This document shows, in pieces, positions 6,472 to 15,239 of a DNA stretch of 58,329 bases. This DNA is from an uncultured Clostridia bacterium (GTDB lineage: Bacteria > Bacillota > Clostridia > Christensenellales > Borkfalkiaceae): the NCBI GenBank assembly GCA_947631005.1, contig CANRJR010000011.1, positions 1-58,329 on the forward strand. Reading direction: 5' to 3'. The translations under genes were made by a program, and so were the position numbers. Each line of letters begins with the position of its first letter. The stretch's first letter is position 1. The notes below the pieces were generated by a model. The model was not told the origin of the DNA. It worked only from the letters and a program-made list of their open reading frames with translations, and made no database searches.

Positions 6472-9036
6472 ATGAGAAAACGGATTGCTCTGTTGATAGC
6501 CATACTATGTTTGATCGTCGGGGGGGCTCTTGCGGCGTGCGATAAGCCGTGTAACCATGCGAACGCAAAGGTGACCGTCACGGCGACGTGCACGCAGGCG
6601 GGCGTCCGCCGCACCGAATGTCCCGACTGCGGCTACGTGAACGAAGAGCCCGTGGCGGCTCTGGGTCACGACAACGTTGTGCAGACGGTCGATCCCTCCT
6701 GCGCGCAAGCGGGATCGCGCACGACGACCTGTCGCGTCTGCGGCGAGTCGCATACGGAGATCTTACCCGCGACGGGGCACGACTATGAAGTGACCACGCG
6801 CGAGCCCACCTGCACCGTAAACGGGATGCGGACGTCGCGTTGCAAAGTCTGTGGCGACGTGAAAGAGGAAGTCTTGCAGGCGGGGCACAAATACAAGATC
6901 ACCGACGTCCCCGCCACCTGTACGACGGGGGGCTACACGCTCTACGAGTGCACGGTCTGCGGCGACTCCTCCCGCGCGAACGGCGACCCCGCGTTCGGGC
7001 ACAGCTATACCGAAACGGTCGTCCCGCCCACCTGCACGACGCAGGGCTACACGCGGCACACCTGCAAGACCTGCGGCGATTTTTACGACGACAACACAAA
7101 GGCAGTCATCGCGCACGATTACGCATTGAAGGAGACCGTCGCGCCCACCTGTACGGCGGGAGGATACGACTTATACGAGTGCAGATCTTGCCAACTGACG
7201 GAAAAGAGGAACGTGAAAGATCCGATCCCGCACGAATTTACCTTTCAGGAGAGAGTGGAGGCGACCTGCGAGGCGGGAGGGTACGACTTATACAAGTGCA
7301 GGTATTGTGAAACGACCGACAAGCAAAACACGACGTCCCCGCTCGCCCATACCTATACGGAGCAGGTGATCCCGCCCAGCTGTGCGGAACAGGGCTACAC
7401 GAAATATACCTGCAAGGTATGCGGACATACCTATAACGACCATTTTGTGGAAACGATCCCGCACACGTTCTCCGAGGTCACAAAGGTCGTCCCGCCCACC
7501 TGTATGGAGCAGGGCTATACCCAATACGAGTGTACGGTATGCCATTATACGGAACAGCGCGAGATTGTACGGGCGCGCGGATATCACGATTTTTCGGGCG
7601 CGTCAATCCAATGCAGGGGATATAACGGAAGCCCTTGCGACGCGCTGATCGGCACAAAAGCCGAGCAGGACGAACGCTATAAAGCGGCGCAGGTGATCGC
7701 CCCCGAAAATCTCAACGACCTTGCGTACAATCACGGCAGCATCGCGGGCGACGCCGTGATCCTGGATCTTTCCAAGATCCCCGAATCGGATTTCCTCAAT
7801 AGGACGATCATGGTCGACGCGAACAGCCTCCTCATTCGCGGCGTAGCGGGAAAGACATACAAAAATGTCACGTTCCAGATAAGCGACCGCCCGAACAAGC
7901 AGACGGTCGGCGGACAATCCGTCGACATCGGGCGTTGCATTTCGCTCGAAAATGTGAGCGTCGAGAACGAAAGCCAGCCCTTCCTGAAAGGGACGACGGG
8001 AAACACCGTCGCCATGTATCTGTGTTTCGTCGGCGCGGACAACACGCTCGCCGTGCAAAAGGGCGGCGTCATCTCCGTCGACGGCTGGGATATCAAGCTG
8101 TGCGGATATGCGGGCGCGACCATCAAGACGACCAACGTGCAGGTAGGATCGAGCGGAGAAAGCTCGCCCACGATCGCGGCGGGTACGATCGAGATCTTCA
8201 TCGACAAAGCCGCGACACTCACGGTCTTGGGCGGCAACGGCGCAAACGGCTCGGACGGGGAATCGTATAAACGCGACGAATACGCCAAAGAGACCGTTTT
8301 CGGCGATGACGGGACGAACGGCGAGCATGGCGGCGACGCGCTGCGCGCAACGACGGTCACTATTCACATATCGGGCTCGATCGTCCTGACGGGCGGCAAC
8401 GGCGGTCATGGCGGCAAAGGCGGCGACGGAAAGGGCGCGTATATGGATGGGAACGGTCTGGCAGGCAGCGGCGGTCGTGGCGGCGACGGCGGCAACGGCG
8501 GCTGCGCGATCAATAGCGCGGGCGGTTGCACCATGATAGACCCCAACGCCGCGGGTGCTACAATAACGCTCACCGCGGGCAACGGCGGCAGCGGCGGCAA
8601 CGGCGGCGGCGGACATGTCAAAAAGGAAGGCAACATCGACGACGCGGGCGACGGCGGCGACGGCGGCAACGGCGGCAGAGCGGGCTTCTGCATCGCCATC
8701 GGATCGTCGAGTTTCCTGCAACCGTCGGGAGGACCGATGGTCACCCTTACGGGCGGCAAAGGCGGCAAAGGAGGCAACGGCGGCGACGGCGGCAACGGTT
8801 GGAACGTCATGTTGGATGATTCCAAAGACGGCAACGGCGGCAACGGCGGCAAAGGCGGAACTTCTTACATCACGCAAAATTGCCCCTCTTGTGCAAACGG
8901 GAACTGCGTCAGAGGCGAGGGCGGCAAAGGCGGCTACGGCGGTGCTGCGGGCGAGGGCGGCAATAAGGGCTCGGGAAAGTCCGGAGCCTCCTATGCCAAT
9001 ATAGTCGCCGAGTCCGGGGACAACATCAAAACGTAA
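6472..9036 (+). CDS. Lipoprotein with nine Cys/His repeats and a glycine-rich C-terminal half
   Basis: A protein of 854 residues with a lipoprotein signal (hydrophobic residues 5-22, then LAAC). Residues about 28-380 contain nine ~40-residue repeats of the pattern C-x(4)-G-x(4-6)-C-x2-C-x(10-20)-H, which look like rubredoxin- or zinc-ribbon-type knuckles. A middle segment of about 200 residues has beta-sheet character (AVILDLSKIPESDF, GNTVAMYLCFVGADNTLAVQ), followed by a long GGxGGxGG-rich region (about 585-830). The ATG at 6472 is chosen because gaggag precedes it and it gives an intact signal peptide; an upstream in-frame TTG does not. Probably displayed on the cell surface; function unknown. 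It sits alone between a consensus promoter and a terminator. Confidence 0.85.
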   Translation: MRKRIALLIAILCLIVGGALAACDKPCNHANAKVTVTATCTQAGVRRTECPDCGYVNEEPVAALGHDNVVQTVDPSCAQAGSRTTTCRVCGESHTEILPATGHDYEVTTREPTCTVNGMRTSRCKVCGDVKEEVLQAGHKYKITDVPATCTTGGYTLYECTVCGDSSRANGDPAFGHSYTETVVPPTCTTQGYTRHTCKTCGDFYDDNTKAVIAHDYALKETVAPTCTAGGYDLYECRSCQLTEKRNVKDPIPHEFTFQERVEATCEAGGYDLYKCRYCETTDKQNTTSPLAHTYTEQVIPPSCAEQGYTKYTCKVCGHTYNDHFVETIPHTFSEVTKVVPPTCMEQGYTQYECTVCHYTEQREIVRARGYHDFSGASIQCRGYNGSPCDALIGTKAEQDERYKAAQVIAPENLNDLAYNHGSIAGDAVILDLSKIPESDFLNRTIMVDANSLLIRGVAGKTYKNVTFQISDRPNKQTVGGQSVDIGRCISLENVSVENESQPFLKGTTGNTVAMYLCFVGADNTLAVQKGGVISVDGWDIKLCGYAGATIKTTNVQVGSSGESSPTIAAGTIEIFIDKAATLTVLGGNGANGSDGESYKRDEYAKETVFGDDGTNGEHGGDALRATTVTIHISGSIVLTGGNGGHGGKGGDGKGAYMDGNGLAGSGGRGGDGGNGGCAINSAGGCTMIDPNAAGATITLTAGNGGSGGNGGGGHVKKEGNIDDAGDGGDGGNGGRAGFCIAIGSSSFLQPSGGPMVTLTGGKGGKGGNGGDGGNGWNVMLDDSKDGNGGNGGKGGTSYITQNCPSCANGNCVRGEGGKGGYGGAAGEGGNKGSGKSGASYANIVAESGDNIKT

Positions 9037-9053
9037 AAAATTTCGGCGCAAAC

Positions 9054-9088
9054 AAAAAACTCCTGTGGATGAACACAGGAGTTTTTTT
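9054..9088. terminator. Bidirectional terminator between convergent genes
   Basis: aactcctgtg-gatgaa-cacaggagtt flanked by an A-run on the left and a T-run on the right. It serves the lipoprotein gene (+) and the phosphoribosyltransferase gene (-). Confidence 0.9.
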
Positions 9089-9097
9089 GAACGAACG

Positions 9098-9730
9098 TTA
9101 AATTTTGCTGTACCCGTACGAATTGATGAGCGCGTCGATCTTCACGCCGTCGCGGCAGAGCGGGCATTCGCCGGGGCGGTAGGAGTTGTAGTCGGGGAGA
9201 TCCTCCGCGCCGATGAGGTGCATCACGGTCACGCCCGGGATCTCGAAGTCGCCCCCGAACACCGTCGCCACGCCCACGGGGTCGCCGTCGTAGTAGCGGA
9301 TGCCGCGGATGGCGTTCATGGCGGTGAGCCCCGTCGTCGCCGTCGCGCCGAGGATGAGCACGCGGCGGTGCTTCACATAGGGCACGAGGTTGTCGCGCAG
9401 AATGAGCTTGTCGTCCGCCGTAAATTCGGGCGAAATGACGGCGATGTCCTGATTCATATTGATGCCCGAGGAATGGGCGAACTCTTCGGCGAGGAACGCG
9501 CCCACCATCTTCATGCGTTCGAGGGTGATGATCGTGTCGACGGCGACGCCCGAAAAGCTCTCCGCAAACAGCTTGGAGCAGGCGCGCGCAATGCCAGCCT
9601 CCGACTTCACCCGCGTCATGTCGACGCAGTAGTTTACGTGCGAGTGCTGGGTCACGAAATGCCCCGGCATCACGCGGACGCGGACTTTGTTGTTCCTCCG
9701 TGCGAATAATTCGAATGCTTTGGATTCCAT
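9098..9730 (-). CDS. Phosphoribosyltransferase-like protein (orotate PRTase fold)
   Basis: A 210-residue protein starting MESKAFELFARRNNK. The ATG at 9730 has an aggggg-rich ribosome-binding region; the upstream in-frame extension is unsupported. Features of a type I PRTase are visible: a hydrophobic strand ending in 'VDTIITLERMKMVGAFLAEEF', and 'RRVLILGATATTGLTAMNAI' at the position of the PRPP-binding loop (normally vvDDvittGgt). The usual paired aspartates are replaced by GATAT, so the substrate or activity is uncertain. Two C-terminal cysteines lie in CPLC. A phosphoribosyltransferase-like assignment is reasonable, but orotate specificity is not shown. Confidence 0.65.
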   Translation of the reverse strand: MESKAFELFARRNNKVRVRVMPGHFVTQHSHVNYCVDMTRVKSEAGIARACSKLFAESFSGVAVDTIITLERMKMVGAFLAEEFAHSSGINMNQDIAVISPEFTADDKLILRDNLVPYVKHRRVLILGATATTGLTAMNAIRGIRYYDGDPVGVATVFGGDFEIPGVTVMHLIGAEDLPDYNSYRPGECPLCRDGVKIDALINSYGYSKI

Positions 9731-9749
9731 ACTGTCCCCCTTTTCCCCT

Positions 9750-9778
9750 ATTTTAATATATCTTTGCCCGATTGTAAA
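9750..9778 (-). promoter_or_regulatory. Sigma-A promoter of the PRTase-like gene
   Basis: On the minus strand TTTACA (9773-9778), 17-bp spacer, TAAAAT (9750-9755), about 20 bases before the start. Confidence 0.7.
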
Positions 9779-9879
9779 GACCGCTTGGGAAAATTTTTCG
9801 GATTTTTTTGCAAAAAACCGTTTAGACCGCCGCACATTCCGTTATATTAAAGATGTAAAAAAGCGGTAAGGATACGACT

Positions 9880-10482
9880 GTGGAAAACGAGCAAAAAAAA
9901 TCCAAGCGGCAAGCGGCTGCTCCCGCCGACGCGGAATCCCAAGAAACCAAAGAAGCGAAAGAGCCCATAGAGCCCGAAGCGGAAAAGAAAGCGGAACAAG
10001 CCCCGAAAGCCGAAACCCAAACGCCCGACCCCGCGGCGCAAGCCGACGAACTGAAAGAGGCGCGCGCACAGGCGGAGGAGTTCAAAAAGAAGTGGTATCT
10101 CGTCGCGGCGGAGTATGAAAATTACCGCCGCCGCACCACGGGGCAGAGCGCGCAACGCTACCTCGAGGGGCGGGCAGACGTCGTTTCCAAGCTCTTTCCC
10201 GTCGGCGACGCGCTTGAACTTGCGATCGCGTCGTGCGCCGAGGAGGCGACCCGCCGCGGCATCGAGCTCGTGCAGAAAGCCTTCTTCAAGATCCTCGAAG
10301 AAGAGAAGATCACCGTGATCGACCCCGTCGGACAGCCGTTCGACGCCGAGGAGTGCGAGGCGATCATGGCGGTCGACCCCGCGGGGGACGAGGAGAGCGG
10401 CACGGTGAAGAGCGTCTACCGCAAAGGGTATGCGCAGAACGGAAAGATCTTGCGCTTTGCGCAGGTCGTCGTCGTAAAATGA
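9880..10482 (+). CDS. grpE: Nucleotide exchange factor GrpE
   Basis: GrpE releases ADP from DnaK in the Hsp70 cycle in the cytoplasm. The 200-residue protein has a charged, low-complexity N-terminus (about 1-55), a long coiled-coil helix containing 'KKKWYLVAAEYENYRRRT', and the C-terminal beta-wing with 'VYRKGYAQNGKILRFAQVVV', close to the GrpE signature. The start is GTG, supported by taagga upstream. dnaK follows after 38 bases. No hrcA gene and no CIRCE inverted repeat are visible upstream, unlike the common Firmicutes arrangement. Confidence 0.93.
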   Translation: MENEQKKSKRQAAAPADAESQETKEAKEPIEPEAEKKAEQAPKAETQTPDPAAQADELKEARAQAEEFKKKWYLVAAEYENYRRRTTGQSAQRYLEGRADVVSKLFPVGDALELAIASCAEEATRRGIELVQKAFFKILEEEKITVIDPVGQPFDAEECEAIMAVDPAGDEESGTVKSVYRKGYAQNGKILRFAQVVVVK

Positions 10483-10520
10483 CGGCATAAAACAGGGAAA
10501 ATTTCAAGGAGAGAAAAGAT

Positions 10521-12311
10521 ATGGCAAAGGTAATCGGTATTGATTTGGGTACAACCAATTCGTGCGTCGCGGTCATGGAGGGCGGCGAGCCCGTCGTCAT
10601 CGCGAACGCGGAGGGCTCGCGCACGACCCCCTCGGTCGTCGCGTTCCAAAAGGACGGATCGCGCGTCGTCGGGCAGGTCGCGAAGCGTCAGGCGGTCGCC
10701 AATCCCGACAAGACGGTCATTTCCATCAAACGCAGGATGGGTTCGGACTACAAGGTGAAGATCGACGAGAAGAGCTATTCGCCGCAGGAGATCTCGGCGA
10801 TGATCCTCTCCAAACTCAAAGCGGACGCCGAAGCCTATCTCGGCGGCAAGGTGACGGACGCCGTTATCACCTGCCCCGCCTATTTCACCGACGCGCAGCG
10901 TCAGGCGACCAAGGACGCGGGCAAGATCGCGGGGCTCAACGTGCTTCGTATCATCAACGAGCCCACGGCAGCCGCGCTCTCCTACGGGCTCGACAAGGAA
11001 AAAGAGAACAGCAAGGTCATGATCTACGACCTCGGCGGCGGCACGTTCGACGTCTCCATTCTCGAAATTTCGGACGGCGTGTTCGAAGTGCTCGCAACCA
11101 ACGGCAACAACATGCTCGGCGGCGACGACTTCGATAAGCGCATCATGGACTACATGGTCGGCGAATTCAAGAAGAGCCACGGGGTCGACCTCTCCAAAGA
11201 TAAAATGGCGATGCAACGCCTCAAAGAGGCGGCGGAAAAGGCGAAGATCGAGCTCTCGGGCATGAACAGCACCTCCATCTCCCTGCCCTTCATCTCCATG
11301 ACGGACGCGGGTCCCGCCCACCTCGAACTCGAACTCACTCGCCAAAAATTCGAAGCCCTCATCGCCGATCTCGTCGAAAAGACGGCGGAGCCCATGCGGC
11401 TCGCGATGAAGGACGCGGGGCTCTCCTATAACGACATCGACAAGGTGATCCTCGTCGGCGGCTCGACGCGCGTTCCCTGCGTGGTCGCCAAGGTCAAGGA
11501 GATCACGGGCAAAGAGCCGTTCAAAGGCATCAACCCCGACGAATGCGTCGCGGTCGGCGCGGCGATCCAGGGCGGCGTGCTCACGGGCGAAGTGAAAGAC
11601 GTCCTTTTGCTCGACGTCATGCCGCTCTCGCTCGGCATCGAAACGCTCGGCGGCGTGTTCACCCGTCTCATCGACAGAAACACCACCATCCCCGTCAAGA
11701 AGAGCCAGGTGTTCTCCACGGCGGCGGACAACCAAACGAGCGTCGAGATCCACATCTTGCAGGGCGAGCGCGAATTCTGCCGCGACAACAAGACGATGGG
11801 CAGATTCATGCTGACGGGCATCGCGCCCGCGCCCCGCGGCATTCCCCAGATCGAAGTTACGTTCGACGTCGACGCGAACGGCATCGTGCACGTCGAGGCG
11901 AAAGACCTCGGCACGGGCAAGAGCACGGACATCACCATCACCTCCTCGACCAATCTCTCGGAGGACGAGATCAACAAGGCGGTCAAAGACGCCGAGCAGT
12001 ACGCCGAAGAGGACAAGAAGCGCAAGGCGAAAGTGGATGCGCGCAACAAGCTCGACGGGCTCATCTTCTCGGTCGAGCAGACCGTAAAAGACAGCGAGGG
12101 GAAACTCTCCGACGACGACAAAGCGGCTTTGCAGGCGGCGGCGGACGAGGCGAGAAAGGACCTCGACTGCGACGACGAGGAAAAGTACAACGCGGCGTTC
12201 GAGGAACTTTCCAAGAAGATCCAGCCCATCATCGCCAAGCTCTACCAAGGCGCGCAGGGCGGCGGCGACGAAGGCGGCGCGGCGGGCGACGGCACGGAGT
12301 TCCATCAGTAA
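10521..12311 (+). CDS. dnaK: Chaperone DnaK (Hsp70)
   Basis: ATP-dependent chaperone of 596 residues, a normal length for Firmicutes DnaK. The nucleotide-binding domain starts [20 protein letters not shown] and contains [12 protein letters not shown] and the LVGGSTRVP signature. The substrate-binding domain (about 365-490) includes [16 protein letters not shown], and the helical lid ends in a Gly/Asp-rich tail. The RBS is aaggag. It lies in an operon with grpE upstream and dnaJ downstream. Confidence 0.98.
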   Translation: MAKVIGIDLGTTNSCVAVMEGGEPVVIANAEGSRTTPSVVAFQKDGSRVVGQVAKRQAVANPDKTVISIKRRMGSDYKVKIDEKSYSPQEISAMILSKLKADAEAYLGGKVTDAVITCPAYFTDAQRQATKDAGKIAGLNVLRIINEPTAAALSYGLDKEKENSKVMIYDLGGGTFDVSILEISDGVFEVLATNGNNMLGGDDFDKRIMDYMVGEFKKSHGVDLSKDKMAMQRLKEAAEKAKIELSGMNSTSISLPFISMTDAGPAHLELELTRQKFEALIADLVEKTAEPMRLAMKDAGLSYNDIDKVILVGGSTRVPCVVAKVKEITGKEPFKGINPDECVAVGAAIQGGVLTGEVKDVLLLDVMPLSLGIETLGGVFTRLIDRNTTIPVKKSQVFSTAADNQTSVEIHILQGEREFCRDNKTMGRFMLTGIAPAPRGIPQIEVTFDVDANGIVHVEAKDLGTGKSTDITITSSTNLSEDEINKAVKDAEQYAEEDKKRKAKVDARNKLDGLIFSVEQTVKDSEGKLSDDDKAALQAAADEARKDLDCDDEEKYNAAFEELSKKIQPIIAKLYQGAQGGGDEGGAAGDGTEFHQ

Positions 12312-12312
12312 G

Positions 12313-12428
12313 TTCACAAATTTTGTTTTGAGGGGCAAAACAAAATTTCGTGAGGAAACGCGCTCTCGCTTAAATCAAAATAGCTGTCAAAGTCGCTATT
12401 TACACAATGAGCGCGGAGTGCGTCGCGG
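12313..12428 (-). repeat. R1 dispersed repeat, divergent copy inside the dnaK-dnaJ spacer
   Basis: Begins two bases after the dnaK stop with the R1 terminal hairpin (cacaaattttgttttg ... caaaacaaaatttcgtg). It continues with 'ctcgcttaaat' and a degenerate 'tacacaatgagcgcg' block. It is the only R1 copy within a probable operon and may act there as a stabilising or processing hairpin. Confidence 0.65.
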
Positions 12429-12492
12429 AAGAAGCAAACGATCGGAATGAAGTGGGGAAGCCGCAGCGGCTTCCCCATCGTGGGAAAAAGGT

Positions 12493-13635
12493 ATGGCGGA
12501 AAAAAAGAATTATTACGAAGTTCTCGGCGTCTCCAAAGACGCGTCGGAAGAGGAGATCAAGGCGGCGTATAAAAAGCTCGTCAAGCAATATCACCCCGAT
12601 CTCCACCCCGGCGACAAGCTCGCCGCCGAGAAATTCAAAGAGATCAACGAAGCCAACGAGGTGCTTTCCGACAAGCAGAAACGCGCCGCGTACGACTACG
12701 AACAGGCGCACCCCGGTATGGGCGGCATGGGCGGCGGCTTCGGCGGCAGCGGCTTCGGCGGGGGAGGCTTCGGCTTCGGAGACATCTTCGATTCCATCTT
12801 TCAGGGATTCGGCGGCGGCGCGTCCGTCCAGCGCGACACCTCGGGCGAAGATATCCAGCTCACCATGAACCTCTCCTTTATGGACGCGGCAAAGGGCTGC
12901 CGCAAGGAGGTTTCCTATTCGAGGAACGAGCCCTGCCCCTCCTGCAAAGGGACGGGCGCAAAGGGCGGCACGGCGTTCCGTTCGTGCGCCAAGTGCGGCG
13001 GAAAAGGGCAGGTGCGCTTTACGCAGGAGACCATGTTCGGCAGAACGGTCCGCGTCGGCGCGTGCCCCGACTGCGGCGGCAGGGGGAAGATCATCACCGA
13101 CAAGTGCCCCGACTGCAAGGGCAAGGGCTATCTTCGCCGCGAGACCAAGGTCACCCTCGACATCCCCGCGGGCGCGGACACCAATTCGTACATGCGCAAG
13201 CGCGGCTACGGTCAGGCGAGCACGGAGGGCGGCGAAGCGGGCGACCTCATCGTGGTATTCCGCGTCGAGCCGCACCGCCTGTTCGAGCGCAAAAACATGG
13301 ACCTGTATGTCGATCTTCCCATTCCGTTCCGCACGGCGGCACTCGGGGGGACGGTCAAAGTTCCCGACCTCGACGACGCGTTCGACTACACCATTCCCGA
13401 GGGAACGCAGTCGGGCACGACGTTCACCGTCCGCGGCAAGGGCATCAAGACGCGCACGGGGACGGGGAATTTGTATCTCCGCGTGTTCGTCGAAATGCCG
13501 ACGAGGCTCACCAAGGAACAAAAGCGCGCGCTCGAAGCGGCGACCGCCGACTTCGACGTGAAGCAGTACGAGAAGTCCAAACAGTATTCCGACCGCCTTT
13601 CCGCGCTCTACGGAAAAGACGCGTATCGGAAGTAA
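12493..13635 (+). CDS. dnaJ: Chaperone DnaJ (Hsp40)
   Basis: Co-chaperone that stimulates the DnaK ATPase. It has 380 residues: J domain 1-70 with the HPD motif (YHPDLHPGD), a Gly/Phe-rich linker (about 77-105), and a zinc domain with four CxxCxGxG-type repeats (CPSCKGTG, CAKCGGKG, CPDCGGRG, CPDCKGKG). The C-terminal peptide-binding domains follow. The ATG follows gggaaaaagg. The 181-base gap after dnaK holds an R1 repeat and a GC hairpin at about 12459-12479. Confidence 0.97.
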   Translation: MAEKKNYYEVLGVSKDASEEEIKAAYKKLVKQYHPDLHPGDKLAAEKFKEINEANEVLSDKQKRAAYDYEQAHPGMGGMGGGFGGSGFGGGGFGFGDIFDSIFQGFGGGASVQRDTSGEDIQLTMNLSFMDAAKGCRKEVSYSRNEPCPSCKGTGAKGGTAFRSCAKCGGKGQVRFTQETMFGRTVRVGACPDCGGRGKIITDKCPDCKGKGYLRRETKVTLDIPAGADTNSYMRKRGYGQASTEGGEAGDLIVVFRVEPHRLFERKNMDLYVDLPIPFRTAALGGTVKVPDLDDAFDYTIPEGTQSGTTFTVRGKGIKTRTGTGNLYLRVFVEMPTRLTKEQKRALEAATADFDVKQYEKSKQYSDRLSALYGKDAYRK

Positions 13636-13649
13636 CTTCCCGAAAGAAA

Positions 13650-13673
13650 CAACGGCGCATCGCCGTTTTTTCT
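13650..13673 (+). terminator. Terminator after dnaJ
   Basis: aacggcg-cat-cgccgtt followed by a T-run, 15 bases after the stop codon. Confidence 0.85.
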
Positions 13674-13711
13674 TATTTTACGCAAAAAACGCCGAAAAAG
13701 CGGCAAAAAGC

Positions 13712-13742
13712 GGGCTCTCTACTCACAGTAGAGAGCCCTTTT
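13712..13742 (+). terminator. Second terminator after dnaJ
   Basis: gggctctct-actcacagt-agagagccc followed by tttt; a back-up to the first terminator. Confidence 0.75.
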
Positions 13743-13862
13743 CGGACGGTAGAACCGCCGCAAAAAACAGGAGACAGCCCGCGGGAAAGGATAGGGTGCA
13801 TTTTTGCGCATGCTGTGTTATGATGAAAACAGGCTTGCGGAGAACGGCAAGCGGAGGTCGGT

Positions 13863-14516
13863 ATGGAAAACACATTGCAAGCGAAGCGGTTCGTTTCCTT
13901 TTATACGCGCGGCGAGGAGATCTTCAACGCCGTCTCGCACATCGTGGGCGGCGGGCTCGGGGTGGTGTTCTGGGCGGTCTTGCTCGCCCTCGCCTATCCG
14001 TCGGCGGCGGCAATGGCGGCGGTCTCGGTGTTCTGCGCGAGCGTCGTCACGCTGTACACCATGAGCGCGCTCTACCATTTTTTGCCCGACGGCAGGGCGA
14101 AAGGCGTGTTCCGCGTCTTTGACCACTGCACCATCTTTTTGCTCATCGCGGGCACATATACGCCCTTTTGCCTGCTCGCGGTCGGGGGACGGGCGTCCGT
14201 ACTTTTGCTCGCCTTCGAGTGGACGTGCGCCGTGGCGGGGATCGCGCTCAACGCCGCCGCCATGCGGAAAATGACGGTGAAAGTGCTCTCGATGATCTTA
14301 TATTTCTCCATGGGCTGGGCGGCGGTCGCCGTCGTGCCCTTTGTGAGCGTCCCGCCCGCGTCCTTTGCGCTCGTGCTCGCAGGGGGGATCGCCTATACCG
14401 TCGGGATCGTCTTTTTCGCGCTCGGAAAAAAGGTGCGCTACTTCCACTCCGTTTGGCATCTGTTTGACCTCCTCGGCACGACCCTGCAATTTTTCAGCGT
14501 CCTGCTGTTGCTGTAA
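13863..14516 (+). CDS. Hemolysin III family (YqfA/PAQR-like) membrane protein
   Basis: A 217-residue protein with seven hydrophobic helices. It carries the metal-site motifs of the hemolysin III / PAQR / ceramidase-like superfamily: 'EEIFNAVSHIVG' near the N-terminus, 'LYHF' then 'FDHCTIFLLIAGTYTPF' in the middle, and 'HSVWHLFDLLG' at the C-terminus. The clustered Ser/His, Asp and His residues probably bind zinc at a membrane-embedded site. The true cellular role is poorly known, and the family name does not prove haemolysis. A weak hairpin with ttttcc follows at about 14521-14547. Confidence 0.88.
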   Translation: MENTLQAKRFVSFYTRGEEIFNAVSHIVGGGLGVVFWAVLLALAYPSAAAMAAVSVFCASVVTLYTMSALYHFLPDGRAKGVFRVFDHCTIFLLIAGTYTPFCLLAVGGRASVLLLAFEWTCAVAGIALNAAAMRKMTVKVLSMILYFSMGWAAVAVVPFVSVPPASFALVLAGGIAYTVGIVFFALGKKVRYFHSVWHLFDLLGTTLQFFSVLLLL

Positions 14517-14615
14517 TCTTACGGCAAAAAAAGGAACGCCGTTTTCCGCGCCGCCGTTGCGGCATGCGGATCTTCCGACGTTCCCCGCGATCCCAAACGA
14601 TTTCGCTTCGGCGGT

Positions 14616-14813
14616 CTATTCGATGCCGAAGAGCAAATTCGGCTCTACGCCGAATTTTTCATAGAGTGCCAAAATGCTGTCGTACCCCGGTTTCTTTTTC
14701 CCGCGCAGCCACTGCCCGACGGTCGTTTGATGAACGCCGAGAGCTTCCGCGAGTTTTCCTTGGGAAAGACCTTGGATATCCATGATTTCCCGAATGATAT
14801 CTTGATACGGCAT
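14616..14813 (-). CDS. XRE-family helix-turn-helix regulator, 65 residues
   Basis: A minimal HTH_3 protein. Residues about 5-58 form the five-helix lambda-repressor fold with 'LSQGKLAEALGVHQTTVGQWLRG' as the recognition unit. There is no effector domain, so it is probably a stand-alone DNA-binding repressor or antitoxin-like protein. It is transcribed divergently from a Phd-like gene, and an inverted repeat with a promoter lies between them, so it may regulate both itself and its neighbour. No Shine-Dalgarno is visible upstream; a CATAAT box sits 6 bases before the ATG. Confidence 0.85.
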   Translation of the reverse strand: MPYQDIIREIMDIQGLSQGKLAEALGVHQTTVGQWLRGKKKPGYDSILALYEKFGVEPNLLFGIE

Positions 14814-14841
14814 GGAATTATTATGCGACTTTATAGGTCAA

Positions 14842-14875
14842 AAGACTTGACATAAGCCATAAGTCTTGATAAGAT
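14842..14875 (+). promoter_or_regulatory. Promoter of the Phd-like gene with overlapping inverted repeat
   Basis: TTGACA (14847-14852), 17-bp spacer, TAAGAT (14870-14875). An inverted repeat aagactt (14842-14848) / aagtctt (14861-14867) overlaps the -35 box and spacer. It is a likely operator for the XRE protein, the Phd-like protein, or both. Confidence 0.7.
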
Positions 14876-14961
14876 AAAGAAAAATGTCGAAAAATAGTTT
14901 TGGACAGCCATTTCGGCGCAGAAGCGATGTTCCGAAGCAAAGACGGCATGAGAGGCGGACG

Positions 14962-15201
14962 ATGATCGTAACGGTCGCGGATTTCAGAAACAATATGGCG
15001 GAGTATTTGCGGAGCATCGCCGAACCCATCTATCTCACGCGGCACGGAAAGGTGATCGGCGTCGTGAGCGCGCCGAACGGCAACGGGCAAGAGCCCGCCC
15101 CCGGGGAGATCGCGGTCTGCCTGCACGATCTCAAAGAGCAAGTAAAGCGGCTCGACGGTCTGTTGCGCGAGCATTCGGAAACAAAAAAAAGCGACCGATG
15201 A
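14962..15201 (+). CDS. Phd/YefM-type antitoxin-like protein, 79 residues
   Basis: The N-terminal half (MIVTVADFRNNMAEYLRSIA...IYLTRHGKVIGVV) follows the Phd/YefM fold: a short strand, helices, and a beta-hairpin that dimerises and binds DNA. The C-terminal half (HDLKEQVKRLDGLLREH) is a helix of the kind that normally wraps a toxin. No toxin gene follows; the next gene is fba on the opposite strand. I chose the ATG at 14962, preceded by agaggcgga; longer upstream frames are not supported. It is either an orphan antitoxin or a transcription regulator. Confidence 0.7.
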   Translation: MIVTVADFRNNMAEYLRSIAEPIYLTRHGKVIGVVSAPNGNGQEPAPGEIAVCLHDLKEQVKRLDGLLREHSETKKSDR

Positions 15202-15214
15202 CGGCCGCTTTTTT
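15184..15214. terminator. Bidirectional terminator between the Phd-like gene and fba
   Basis: aaaaaagcg-a-ccg / cgg-c-cgctttttt, a stem with one mismatch flanked by A- and T-runs. It overlaps the last codons of the Phd-like gene. Confidence 0.7.
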
Positions 15215-15239
15215 ATAGCGTTTTGCCTGTTTTGAATTG

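Noticed and set aside
8406-8852. Proline/serine-rich frames opposite and within the glycine-rich domain
   Set aside because: They are complements of the ggcggc repeat, not independent genes.
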